This document shows positions 1 to 11,269 of a DNA stretch of 62,000 bases, piece by piece. Position 1 is the stretch's first letter. Each line of letters starts with the position of its first letter. Source of the DNA: Gnetum montanum (Eukaryota; Streptophyta; Gnetopsida; Gnetales; Gnetaceae); the NCBI GenBank assembly GCA_015680685.1, contig MNCI01037976.1, forward strand, positions 320,682 through 382,681. The letters run 5' to 3'. The position numbers were made by a program, and so were the translations under genes. Under the pieces are notes generated by a model. The model saw nothing but the letters and a program-made list of their open reading frames with translations, made no database searches and was not told the DNA's origin.

Positions 1-34
1 AAGAGCAAGGATTGAAGCAAGTGGACATCCTTCG

Positions 35-290
35 GCGTATACGCCCAACATTCACCAGCGTATACGCCCAGCGTATACGCCTGACACTCAGCATACACGC
101 TTCACACGCACGCTCAGGAGCACGAATTGAAGCAAGTCGACGTCCAGCATCCATCAGCATATACGCCCTAGTGTATACGCCCTAGCGTATATGCCAGCAT
201 CCATCCAAGTCCACGCCCAGCGTATACACCCAGCATATACGCCTAGTGTATACGCCGACCTGTTGTAGCGTATACGCCCAGCATATACCA
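35..290. repeat. Array of the 10-bp palindrome GCGTATACGC and variants
   Basis: Perfect copies of GCGTATACGC, which equals its own reverse complement, lie at 35-44, 58-67, 71-80 and 268-277. One-base or two-base variants (GCATATACGC, GTGTATACGC, GCGTATATGC, GCGTATACAC) lie at about 157, 171, 185, 220, 233, 246 and 281. Many copies are followed by C or CC and preceded by CA or TA. They sit 75-330 bp upstream of a TATA box, where protein-binding sites would be expected, but no known factor is assigned. Confidence 0.8.
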
Positions 291-363
291 AGTTTCTAAA
301 TTGGAAATGCCCGGTCTATACGCCACGTGTCTCCCAGTCCGATTTTCCCGGTAACCCTACACC

Positions 364-371
364 TATAAATA
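364..371 (+). promoter_or_regulatory. TATA box (TATAAATA) in GC-rich context
   Basis: TATAAATA sits in the context ACACCTATAAATAGCCC, a typical plant core-promoter form. It lies just after the palindrome array, so transcription would run rightward from about base 395-405. No gene follows. It may be the core promoter of an LTR. Confidence 0.45.
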
Positions 372-448
372 GCCCAGTTTTCCGCATTTACCATGTCGGC
401 AAAAATTTACTAGAGCAGACCCAGAGCAATTACGCTGCAGAAACCCCC

Positions 449-905
449 TTACGCTTACGCTTACGCTGGAAGTCCTGTACGCCGAGCACAATCCGCGCTC
501 CACCTACCGTGTTAGCCGGCTGCATCCCTCCGTCCACCGGGGCTTTACGTCCGCCTTGTGTCCCTACACAACTGCGTTAGACCGGTGCACAACATTTTAA
601 CTCTGTAATCCACTGTTTACGCTTGTTGCAAGTTCTTTTACAGTTTTACGTCAATTTGGCCCACGCTTTGTTTACGTTTTCTTACGTTCACGCTCCGTTT
701 GCATCCGTATACGCCCACTGTTTACGCTGTTTACATTTGCTTACACATGCTGGTTTGCGCCGTTTATGCTGTTTACGCTGTTCACGTTTGCATACGCTTA
801 CGCTGTGCCTATATTCGTTTACGCTGTTTACGCCCAACCCTGTTTACGCCCTGATTACGCTTACGCTGTCTACGCCTGTTTCACTTTTTACGCTCCGTTT
901 ACGCA
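449..905 (+). repeat. TTACGC / TTTACGCTG motif array
   Basis: Three head-to-tail copies of TTACGC lie at 449-467. From about 616 to 905 the motifs TTTACGCTG, TTTACGCCC and TTACGCTTACGCTG recur many times with variable spacers. The array is degenerate and not a strict tandem repeat. It is the reason open frames appear here in several phases at once. Confidence 0.6.
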
Positions 906-1256
906 TAACCCAGCGTATAACGCTTCGGCGGCGCTTGGGGAAATCCTTGTCTTGTCCGCGCGCAGACCACCCAAGGTACCCTACCTTCGTGCATTCCAGC
1001 ACGCCCTCAAGCGAAGGTGGGGTCATCTACGCTCGTCCTGTGATCCCGCGGTCTCTGTTTCTCATTCTAGCCAGGGACCGATGATTTCAGGCGGTACACA
1101 AACTACTATTTAAGGGATTGGGGATCAGACATATCACCCACTAACGGGGATGCCCTGAGGCGGTCGAGACTTGCGGGAGGCCCTGGGGTTTGGGCACACT
1201 GGCGGTGTGGGGTCAGCAACTCTGGCCTATGCTATACTGGTGTATAGTCTTTTTTG

Positions 1257-1257
1257 N
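1257..1257. other. Ambiguous base (N) at a composition boundary
   Basis: This is the only N noticed in the window. It falls within a few bases of the change from GC-rich to AT-rich sequence, next to a T run (about 1250-1255). It may be an assembly join or a simple homopolymer error. Confidence 0.9.
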
Positions 1258-2395
1258 AAGTGTTTATAATGGGTAAAACCCCTTCAAAAAAAAAATAGAG
1301 CATTGTGGAGGAGACTTTAACTTTAGAGGTAAGTTAAATGTTAGAGAAAAAAGAAAGATTATTTCATGGTAATCAAGGATAAAAGGATTTATAATTAGAA
1401 ATATAAAGCTAATGTTATGACTAATGACCTTTCTTTTGTTAGTATGAATGGAACTCTATTAGAGTTTGGTTTTACATTTTTTGAGATAAATTTAATATCC
1501 CTTGATTATTTTAGAGAAAACCACATAGTTTGTGAGTACAATTTACCATATAATTCCTTTTTATTTTTTAAACCATACTTGATGCTTTATGGATTCCATC
1601 TCTTATTGTAAGTATTATGCAAGGTGCATGATCCTTTATAAAGTCTCTTTGCCTTGTGAGTACTAGTTTTATATAATGGTTATAATAATAACTTAACTCA
1701 AGATCATCTTCCATGGGTGTCCTCCTACAAATTTATTCATGGTCTTGAATTATAAAAATTTTCCCTATTGACCTATCTCATATAGGATTTGGTTCTCTTG
1801 GAACTCTACCTTCATTAGTATCTCCACAACTCAATCTTATCATTGCTCATTCTCTAACTTACTTCATAAGTATGTTTTGGCACTCTATGTAAAGTTTATA
1901 AGTTAATCCAGGATTACTTTTCTAAATTAATTCACAATTTTCTATGAATCATTATTAAGTTATAATAACATCTCATCATTCCTTTTGGATGCTAAATGCT
2001 TCTTTTACTATCTTAATAATTATTATCTCTTATAATGTAAATATCCATGAGTTATATTACTCATGAACTAATGCAACTATTGATAAATCATCATGTGTCT
2101 TTATTAATGATATTTTGTATATTATAAATATGCGAAACTAATGATGTTATATTTCTCTAATAAAATACTTTAATAGAAATAAGTCTATTTATTTGCAATA
2201 GCAAAGATTCATTAAAAAACTTAGATCACTATTTCAAGTTCTCTCATATCTATAAAGGAATAAATTATTTAAATTAAAACAATGTTAGGAATGATGAGCT
2301 ACATATTAATTAGTGAAATATAAATTTTTGTATTTACATATATAAGAAAAGTTACTTAAGATAAAATTTCATGTTTACATAAATATGAACATGAA
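1258..2395. other. AT-rich intergenic sequence, no feature seen
   Basis: There is no frame longer than about 64 codons and no recognisable protein, RNA gene or tandem repeat. The frame at 1417-1611 resembles nothing known and is considered accidental. Confidence 0.6.
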
Positions 2396-3000
2396 AAAAA
2401 TAATTATTTTATTACCTATGAAAAATATATAGAAATGCATTTTTCTTTATAGACTTAAGTATCATAATAAAAATGAGAACATATAGTAGAGTTTTACTAT
2501 TCCATGATCAACATAGTATTTAGAGTAAGATAGATTTAAGAACATAATCAACATAGTAGAACACAAGTAAAAACCTAACATAAATAACACAATGGTTCCT
2601 AGGCGCACTTCAAATTTATAAAGTAACAAGCCTACTAGTTCACCTATAATCTAACTGGTAAAATATGATTATTATTATAAAGAGTCTATTGAACTAGGTC
2701 AAACAAAAATGAATAAAAAATTAAGATGCAACCAAATAAAGTAATAGTAAAATATTAATTATTTCATTGCATATGAAAAGTATATAGCAATGGAATAACT
2801 TTTGCTTTACAAAATTAAGTATCATAATAAATCTAAGAACATATAGTAGAGTTTTAATATCCTAATAATAATACATTACCAACATGGTACCTAGGAACAA
2901 TTCAAATTTATAAAGTTCACCTATAGTTGGATTGAAAAAATGACTATTATTAGAAGTGTTTTTTGATCTAAGTAAAATAAATATGAAGAAACATGTTGAT
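2396..3000 (+). repeat. Two-copy degenerate direct repeat, about 360 bp period
   Basis: A block at about 2400-2715 is repeated at about 2755-3000. Shared landmarks in the same order are AAGTATCATAATAAA (2454 and 2816), GAACATATAGTAGAGTTTTA, a GGTNCCTAGG core, CAAATTTATAAAGT, TTCACCTATA and ATGATTATTATTA-like sequence. The copies have diverged by many substitutions and indels. There is no coding potential. Confidence 0.7.
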
Positions 3001-3089
3001 ACTTATATTGAAATTTTATTACATCTATGTAGGCCTAAAGGATTTATCAAATAAATGAACTTATGCAAAATAAATTAGCAATAATAAAT

Positions 3090-4420
3090 TGTGAGTATAA
3101 TAAATATGTCCAATATTCATATAACTTCTATATAATTCCTTAGAACTAACACTAGTAGCTTGAATAGCTCATACAAAGACTTACTAGAGATTCATCATTT
3201 TCTTTTGAAAAAATTTATTCTACAATATTCTAATAATATAAATATCAATAATTTAGTAGGAGTTAAACAATATTGTCCTTTGTTCCCTACCCTGATTAAC
3301 ATATTTATAGATGAATTAGAGGAATGAATTTAGAATGTCTTTAGTCATGTTATGTTAGTGAATGGATTACTTTTGAACATGCTTCTCTTTGCAGATTATG
3401 TTAACTTGAATGCAAATTAGCTAGAGGATTCAATTATATGTTTTAAATCCTTCATGACTACTATAACCATTACGGTATAAAATTTAATATTATTAAGATT
3501 AAAATTCTAATTTGTGGTATCAGAAATAGAAATTACAAAAAAAAATTTGGAAAGAAAGACTTTATATTTGTGAATCTTGTCAATATTTGGGAGTTAAATT
3601 TTCTAGTAATTGTACTTAAAATATCCTTATTACTTAAAAGGTTTCAAGTGGCATGCAAGATCTATTTTCTCTAAGAAATAATTTTACCAAGAAACAATTT
3701 TAGCATGGGAAATCACAAGAAAAATTTTATACAATCTTATCTAAGCCATATTATAATATGAGTGTATTGCATGGGGACATTCTCTTTCCATACATGATAT
3801 AAAAATATTAAAGCATGTTTAAAAATAGTTTCGTATATGTGAATTTCAAGTGAAAATGTAGACTTCTTATGATATCTTACTTCTAAAAGCATATTTTTTT
3901 CCTCTTAAAGTTAAAGCTCTTTATCAATTTATTACTTATACTCAAAAGTTAAGTCACATGGAAGAAGTTAATTATTCTAAGGAGATAATGAATGATACAT
4001 AATAAAATAAATGGTTGCATCAAGAAAAATTATAGCTTCAGTTATGAAATATAAGGAACGATCTTTGTTTAAACTTAAGCCTCTTCGAGAAGACTATAAA
4101 AGAAAAAGACTTTACCAAAGTTTGGTTGAATATGTTAAAAAATAAACATTTTTATTTACATTCTTTTAGATGAGGTTTATTATCTAGCACTAAAAAGTAT
4201 TTGTTTTTAGTTATTCCTAGTCATTTAAAAAATTAAATTGCTAGAGCAAGAATGAGCTCTCATCATCTCCTTGTTGATAAAAGTCATTGGATAAACTTAC
4301 CAAAAACAAGTATATTTGTAGATTGTGCAAACAAAGCATAGAGGATTAGAAACATATCTTTTATTTTGTGCATATTTGGCTCCCATTTGAATGAATTATA
4401 ATATTAACTCTAATTTATTA
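3090..4420 (+). pseudogene. LINE reverse transcriptase fragment (non-LTR retrotransposon)
   Basis: A decayed second ORF of a plant non-LTR retrotransposon, read across stops and frameshifts. Conceptual translation shows, in family order: GVKQ-CPL-PTL-NIFIDELEE (about 3259-3325), LLFADY (3385-3399) where the family has the catalytic FADD, KFNIIKIKILICG (about 3480-3520), and YLGVKFSSN (about 3583-3610). About 600 bp further on is a C-terminal ARMSSHHLLVDKSHW region (about 4244-4295) followed by degraded Cys/His-rich sequence. The second catalytic Asp is Tyr (GAT to TAT), so the enzyme would be dead even without the stops. The N-terminal endonuclease is not recognisable. A minus-strand relative with the same NIFI(N/D)ELEE motif lies at 13745-15600. 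Confidence 0.75.
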
Positions 4421-5131
4421 TGTTTTATTTCAAATTGATCTTATTTGCTTAGGGCCTTACATCAATGATGTTTTTAACTTTCTATGAAAATGTGTTATGG
4501 TAGTTTCCAATTTCTAGCTTTTAATAAAGCATGTTTTTCATCTTCTACTACTTATAATAAACATATTTTTTCTTCATGTTGATCTTTGTTCCATCTTTTA
4601 ATTTAACGTTAGAGATATCATGATTCCATTCTTACACTACTAATTAGTGCTCTCATGGATATTGGAATTATTACATTTAAATATTATGTGTTATCATGCT
4701 TGTCACCTCCAATATTTTTTCAATAAAATTAATGTTCCCTTTTTGTATTTATACCTCATTTTTTCATATTTCTAATACTTTCTTTGTAATAATTTTTTAA
4801 ACTTATTTTGATTTTAGTATTCCATCAATATTATCAATACCCCATTTTTATAATCATAAATGTTGTTCATGGAACCATCCTTATTATTAAGGTTTTTGGA
4901 TGACCACTTAGATTTTTATTACTCAGGTAGAATGGTAAGAACTAATACATTGTTTTAGCTTCTAATGGCAACAAAGTCACTTCTAATAAAAGTATTACAT
5001 ATGTGACTTGAAGTTTCACCTTAAATTCATCCAATAAGAACCATTTTTTAAGTTTTTCAATTTTATTTTATGATTCTTAATCAAAATTGAATATTATGAT
5101 TACTATATTTATTTTTCATTATATAAAATGT
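4421..5131. other. AT-rich sequence, nothing recognised
   Basis: It may hold the decayed 3' end of the LINE fragment to the left, but no tail or boundary is visible. The right edge is the TGATGAGT end of the LTR element. Confidence 0.5.
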
Positions 5132-5975
5132 TGATGAGTAGCGAGGTACCCCTACGGTCAACCATACAAATCACAAGTGTTCATGCATGATTCGGTCAAA
5201 TTCCATAGATGGGACTGGTTGTGGTATCTAGATCGTTATGCTTTGATCATAATTCACTATCTTCCCACATGAACTGCCGGTAGCTTTGTTATGTATGGTT
5301 TAGTCCAAAGTGAGGTGTATGATGTTATCTAATTCTATGCTACTCCTAATGACAATAAAGAGGTAAATTAATTAGCTATTGGATAATGGAAAATGAAATC
5401 TAACTAGCCTATGTGTGATGGGTAACTACCATTAATTGTTCGTATATGTCTTGGACTTCGTGAGACTACTTCTGGAATTGCCAATTGTATGTCACTGGGT
5501 ATGCCAAATAATACACTACCAAGTTACCAAGTATCTACACTTAAAATTTCATGATTAAGGTGTACATATTCCTCTTAATATTAGAAATAGTAAATGACAA
5601 TAAATAAAAACATTTAACTAAAGAAAGTGGTAAATAATTGATGATTGAAAGCAATAATAATCTAATATGATGCTGCAATCATGGGAGTAATCTTGATCTT
5701 TATTACTAGTCATATAACATGTCCAAGTACATCACACTCAAACAAAGCTGTTGTACGATTACAAACATAACAATACAAGCATGCACTAGGAATAAAAAAC
5801 TCTAAAGAAAAGAAACTACAAACTAAAAATTTCTTCCTACTTCATACATTCTACATACTATCCCATCCAAGGGCCCAAGTGCTATATTATAGGCAAACCT
5901 AGATGAGGTGATGTTGCTACTCAGCTCTAACATCAGGTATCTGATGTTGAGGCCTGACAAGATGATGACTCATCA
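5132..5975 (-). repeat. 3' LTR of the gag-only element
   Basis: The edges are set by a perfect 8-bp inverted repeat, TGATGAGT (5132-5139) and ACTCATCA (5968-5975), giving a canonical TG...CA LTR of 844 bp in element orientation. The right-hand partner at 13456 begins with the same TGATGAGT. Near the element-proximal end is a hairpin-forming motif, AACATCAGGTATCTGATGTT (5929-5948), and a weak TATA-like CCTATAATATAG on the minus strand at about 5885-5896. No strong polypurine tract precedes the LTR. Confidence 0.65.
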
Positions 5976-6199
5976 TACCCTCACAACTAAATGAAAACAC
6001 ATCCTTGAGTTAAAAAAAATGAGGAACAAGTTTCTTACAAAATATTGGGAAGGTATGGGATTATTAAATGACTTAAATAATGAACAAAAAAATTGACTCT
6101 CTACATGCCATAGTGGTGTAATACAAAAAATGGAACACATTGTTACAAAGGAAAAATAAAACTAGGAAGCTCATGTGGTGCCTGGAGGTGGCTCTTCCA

Positions 6200-8874
6200 T
6201 CGGTTGCTTCCCTTTGTCACCAAACCATTAAAATTTGTAGTGATTGAGAAACACCTACAACTTGTCCTCTTTTTTCCTTGGGTTGTGTACCATCTAGGCT
6301 ACTAAGCCAATGTGTGCTAGTGCCAATACATTCCAAAGACATGGTAGTTGTAAGAACATCTAATTTCCCTTTATGTACCAAGCCATGAACTACCATTTTT
6401 CTTCCTTGAAGGTCCTAGCTTTATCTCTAAGTTCATGATAATCTATCAATCTTCAGGCTAGGTTCAAGGCTAGATCCTTTTCTCCCTAATAATCTATCAA
6501 TCTAATTCTAAGTTTGCCACCTATAGCTTCTACAAAGTATCCTTTCAATCTACAAACTCTTTCTCATATAATGCATAGGTGGTTTCCAATTACTTTCCCA
6601 ACTAGTTTCAAGGGTGTCCTATTGTTAACATGGCAAAGTTGGAATATTTAAGGTTAGCCAATGGCATGTATTCTTTCAGATCTTCTATTTGCAAGTCTTT
6701 GTTCATTACTTCCACTTGATGGACCAAGGCATAGCTATCCAAGACGGGCTGCCACTTAGGATTTTTGGCTGACAAGTAGCTAATGTGGGCTTTGGCCATT
6801 TGGATTTCTTTTTCATTAATCTATTTGTACATGCCAACTTGGTTGTGGAAGTTCTCCTTCAGTTTTTCATGCTTTTTTACCTCATTTTTCCACCTGTTAA
6901 TTTCAATTTCTAACTTTTTTTGGATAGAGTTGACCTCCTCTATTGAGAGGGTTTCATTCTCTTTGTCCAATCTATTCATGTATTGGTTGAATCTCACTAG
7001 TTTCTCTCTTAACTGATGGATTCTTTCCTCTAGAATGTTCTTTTGCTTCTCCACGGTGGTCAACCTAGAGTTTTCTACAGTGAGCTACTTATTCTCTTTT
7101 TGTATGGTAGTCAATGCCTTTTTGTATGCATGGGATTCCACATTAATTGTAGAGGCATTTCAAACTACCTTCTCTTTCTCTTACATAGTAGTTTCTCTCT
7201 CCCTAATTAGCTTAGTTAGCTACTCCATCTTGAATTATTTGAGTTGGTATGGTGCAACAAAATGGGTGGGATCCCATCGTTTGACTCTCAAGGTAGCCAA
7301 CTCTTCTTGTAATCTTTGTATTTCTACTTCTACATGCTTTGCCTAACTTCTATCATGACCAACTTCCCTTTCATGTTTATGAGGCTTGATTGGGCTACAA
7401 TGACATCACTAGGGAAGTCAAACAAGGTATTCGTTACTTGGCCTATCTACAGTAGTCGATCAAGCATGTCCTTATGCATCATAAGGGTCATTGAAGTCCC
7501 AACCAATACTTGTGCATCTCTTGTTCCTACCACATATATCAAGGGCACAATAGCCACATTGAACGATTCTCTTATATGATCTACGATCACCTCTACTACA
7601 CCTGTCACAACCTCATGTTGCAGTACCATAACTATGGCACCTTCTCTAGTTTTGAGCATTACTTGGAAAGATGAAACATTTCTAGAGATTTTTTGTGATC
7701 ATTGGAATCCTTCTTCTCCTAATTGTATTGATATCTCCCCTGGCATTGGGTTAGCTGACACCATGGGTTGTACAACATCATCCATAACTCAGAAGAGGTT
7801 AGACTTATCCCTGCTTCCCCAGCTAACTACTTCAGGAATCTTCTACAAACGGCTCATCAAGGGCCTGTAGTGTTGTGGTAGTGGTGGTGATAGAGCCTAT
7901 GCTTGTGGGCACTACTCAAGCTCATGTTGTATTTTAGTTTGTGATTCTACCTCATTCTTCACTTCTTGTTCTTCACCAAGATCCTTTCTTGATGTTGTAG
8001 GTTTTAGGAGTTCAATGAAGGAGGCATTTTGAGCCTTCCTAGGGATATCATTAGTATATCCTAGCATCCCAACATGCTTACATAGCTTTCTAATTGAGCA
8101 AGAAAATGGAATTTTTTCTCTCCTTAACTTCGTTTCTTCAAATCATTGTTGGATTTCAATGAAATAAAACTAGGGAAGATTGGCTACAAATTTACCCATT
8201 AAAATGGTACTTCCCTTGGCCACATAAGTTCAAGTTCGATTAGGCCCTTTTGTTGGAAACAAGTGGTAAGTCCTAAAAAATATGTTTTCTCCTATAGATG
8301 CATTTCATTGTACGTTTTATCCTCCTTATCATACACCTGTCTTAGCCACAATTTCTTAGTTTTAGAGTTGGATCTAGTTGACAAATGAGAAACCTTAGCC
8401 CCTTCATTTGGCAGGTTGAGAGTCATAACAATTTCTTTGATTGAATAAGGGATGATCACCCCACAGATGTTAATAGTTGTTCCCTCATTTTTATGGTGCT
8501 ATAACTAATAAGTTTCACCTAGGTACCATTTGTGACTGTTTGATAGAGAGGGCCATAATGGGGATGCCTTAAGTTACATCTAAACCACTTCTAAATCAAA
8601 CTCCATAAATGGGCAAAATTTCAACTCCATGATGACCAAAGACAATCTGGAATTTTCTAAAGTGGCATCAAGGTAATCGGGAGAAAATTTGAGATGTTGT
8701 CCCAGCTTGGGAGCTTGTGGTTCTACAGCCTTCCCTTGGGTTGATTGCCCAGTAGCAAGAGCCTCTTGCCAAATGTTGAAGGATTGGGCCTCGTACTCCA
8801 CATGTCTTGCATGTTTTTGCCTTACTGACTATAGACATCTCATGGATTCTTAGGACCTCATTTTTTAGGACCAT
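6200..8874 (-). pseudogene. Second ORF of the gag-only element: coiled-coil protein, broken
   Basis: Minus-strand conceptual translation gives protein-like text in pieces interrupted by stops and frameshifts. A start at 8874 (MVLKNEVLRIHEMS) shifts frame into the piece at 8801-8580 (KLGQHLKFSPDYLDATLENS), followed by text containing GVIIPYSIKEIVMTLNLPNE and KTKKLWLRQVYDKEDKTYNE (about 8460-8310). From 7063 to 6608 one frame runs with a single stop at about 6821 and is rich in Lys, Glu and Leu, with heptad-like spacing typical of a coiled coil (LREKLVRFNQYMNRLDKENE). The protein does not resemble protease, reverse transcriptase, RNase H or integrase. It may belong to the poorly characterised plant transposon-associated proteins. 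No function is assigned. Confidence 0.5.
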
Positions 8875-9259
8875 CTACAATCAAGCAAAGGTCAAGTGTT
8901 ACTAAGGTTATATGTGTTATCATAAACTAGTTTATACCTTACTCGTAACCTTAATTAATTAAGTTTGTAATGCATATGATCACAGATTTTAAAATATTTT
9001 CAAGAAAAATCCCAAAAAAATGTCTATCTCCTTTTACAACCCTTCACAATTGGCTCCTTTTTCCTTATATGTGGCTTATAATGATGGTTATGGGCCCATG
9101 GATTGGAAAAATTGGATTTTTGGCATTAACATGGGTAATTTTTCATTATAACTTCTAAAGTTTTTAATATTCTTACCATTATGATATTTTCTAGGTGATT
9201 GCAAACTTTAGCAATTATGTGCAAGTTTCACACACAAGCATCCCCCATGACTAAGTTGA

Positions 9260-9600
9260 ACACTCTGGGTTTAGATGGGTTCAAACAACACAGAAATCGA
9301 AGTAGTAGAAAGTGAAATACTACAAGTGGAAGATGAATGCACAGATCTTTGAGTCACAAGAGAAACTTTGAACAACTACCCTAGTAGAAAATGATGAAAA
9401 TGAGTTTCAAGTATCATGTAGATCATATATATAGCCTTGATATGACCCAACATTAGGTATGCAATGTTGTATCAAAACTGACATTAGGTACGCAATGTTG
9501 AGGTCCAAAAAAGTTTCATTGTATGGCATAGTTGAACATGACAATAGAAGCTCTATGATTGGTTGGAAGGTTTGAAGTTAAGTCCATCATTCTAGGGTAA
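9260..9600 (-). promoter_or_regulatory. Promoter-like patch before the second ORF
   Basis: On the minus strand a TATA-like CTATATATATG lies at about 9424-9434, some 550 bp before the ATG at 8874. Just upstream of it are two copies of a palindromic motif, AACATTAGGTATGCAATGTT (9449-9468) and GACATTAGGTACGCAATGTT (9480-9499). The same motif type occurs in the 3' LTR of this element (5929-5948). The shared motif suggests an LTR-like promoter inside the element, but no second LTR boundary is visible. Confidence 0.35.
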
Positions 9601-11260
9601 GTAAAAAATCAATTAGAGGCACTGAAAGTATGAGAAGGTGAAGTCATCGATGTGAAAAGTACTAGGATGAGCATGAAAAAGGTGTTGAAATCAAGGTTGT
9701 GGGATAGATCAAGGACATGATAAGGGAAACAATAAAATTTGATTGTTGAGAGCTTGGAAGGTGAAAAATGATGTGGTTGTGTCAAACAAGTATAATTCAC
9801 AAAAGTGACACTAGTGGATCCTCCCCAAAGCAAGCTCTAGCCTATGGTGCCCTTGTGTAACCACATCTATAATGTCCATAGGCACTAAAGGGGTTGAATG
9901 TAATGCATACTTGTGAAACAAAACACATATGTTAAAACCACCAAATTGAGATAATGACTTCATGTTACACAAAACCATAATTTATGATCACATAGACAAC
10001 AAGATGGGATGGACCATAGAAGGGATTTGCAGAAGTTGGGATATGGGGTGTCTCACCATGATGACAATGAAACCTTGTGTGTTATTAATGGTTAAATAAT
10101 CATGAGTCCTTCTTTTCAAGATTTGAACCAAGTCCATACCACTTTGCAATGACATCACATCATTCCATCCCATCAACTAAAAACCATAAGACTATCATAG
10201 CGACGAGGAGTAACATCACTTGGTGTTCTATCCAAGGGAGGAGCTTTGTTAGGGCATACTTTTTTTTTCTTGATGGAATTCTAAGAATCCATCAACCTTC
10301 AAGCATGGGTACATGTCTTTCTAGTGGGATTTGCAAAAGTTTATTCAGTGCCATTTGAAGTTACTCTTACTTCCATTTTCCATTAGATCTAGAAGGATAT
10401 TATTACAACCTCAGCAACATGATAGAACATACAGAAGTGGCCAAAGAGAATCCAAAAATCCCCTTGATATCATACCCCTTCCATTCTACCTTGGTTTTTC
10501 ACTCTTCTACCTAGACACAATGATTATGAAGTTATTTATAGTTTGGATGATGAAAAAGATTACCACTATGACCAGAGCACAGACCTCTTATTAATGGAAT
10601 GGGTGGATGGATGTCATGGTCTCAAATTTCAAATAATTAGTCCCTTATGACTTAACAACATAGATAAAACCTTACCTCATTAGGAAACATGATCATCTTA
10701 TTCATAAGTGAGATTACATAACAAGGGAAATGAAAAAAACAACGAGAAAAAATTGGAAGAAATAGGAAAAATTCTATCAAGATTTAGGAAAATGACAAAA
10801 AACTGCAAAATAAAAAAATGGAAAGCACTTACGAATCCTGAATATTAGAATGGGGGATGACCCCCACAACTAAACATTTTGCCATGACAAGGATTAATGG
10901 ATTAATAGGATCCATGCATGTATGAAATGTTGGAAAATATCGATACCCTAGCCACTATGTCTATTGGTGGTGTGGTGGATAGGTATAAAAATTATTGATC
11001 ACATACTTGATGGTTAAATGTATGGTGGATTAGGGGATGAGGTGTGTTAACATTATAGATGGCTAGCCCACAATTGCACCCCTGATCATGATATGGTATG
11101 CATGGATGTATTTGTCTCCCCATGCTTGTAGATTCATTGGTTGGATTTGGGATTGAAGTACTGATGGATGGTCACCCATGTGTATGGTCAGAGGACATTG
11201 GTGAGACAAGGAAGGTGGTGCACTAGATTGGCCTTGTGCTAGCTTAGATGATATGATGGG
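9601..11260. other. Spacer of the gag-only element, no clear coding
   Basis: It lies between the gag region and the second ORF. Short frames in both directions show no family resemblance. The minus strand just before it may still be the degraded 3' end of gag. Confidence 0.45.
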
Positions 11261-11269
11261 TCCATGCGT

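Larger units (their letters stand above)
1..1256 (+). repeat. GC-rich LTR-like repeat block with no gene
   Basis: This block is visibly richer in G and C than everything to its right and is built from short repeated motifs. It starts with a roughly 115-bp partial duplication: bases 1-30 and 115-144 share the run ATTGAAGCAAGT. Arrays of a palindrome (35-290) and of TTTACGC motifs (about 449-905) follow, with a TATA box between them. Open frames exist (623-1084, 766-1113) but they read through the motif array, overlap each other, and look like no protein family. The layout (repeated upstream motifs, TATA box, short-repeat leader) resembles an LTR or a repeat-derived promoter, but no paired LTR, primer site or gag is visible, so the class is inference. 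Confidence 0.5.

Noticed and set aside
35-290. CRISPR-like array
   Set aside because: The repeat is a 10-bp palindrome with irregular spacing in plant nuclear DNA; no equal-length spacers and no cas genes.
623-1113. Overlapping plus-strand frames of 153 and 115 codons
   Set aside because: Both arise from the TTTACGC motif array (period-like motifs open several phases). No family resemblance, no codon signal.
6783-7870. Plus-strand frames (for example 7035-7346, 7316-7579, 7634-7870)
   Set aside because: They are shadows of the minus-strand second ORF of the LTR element.
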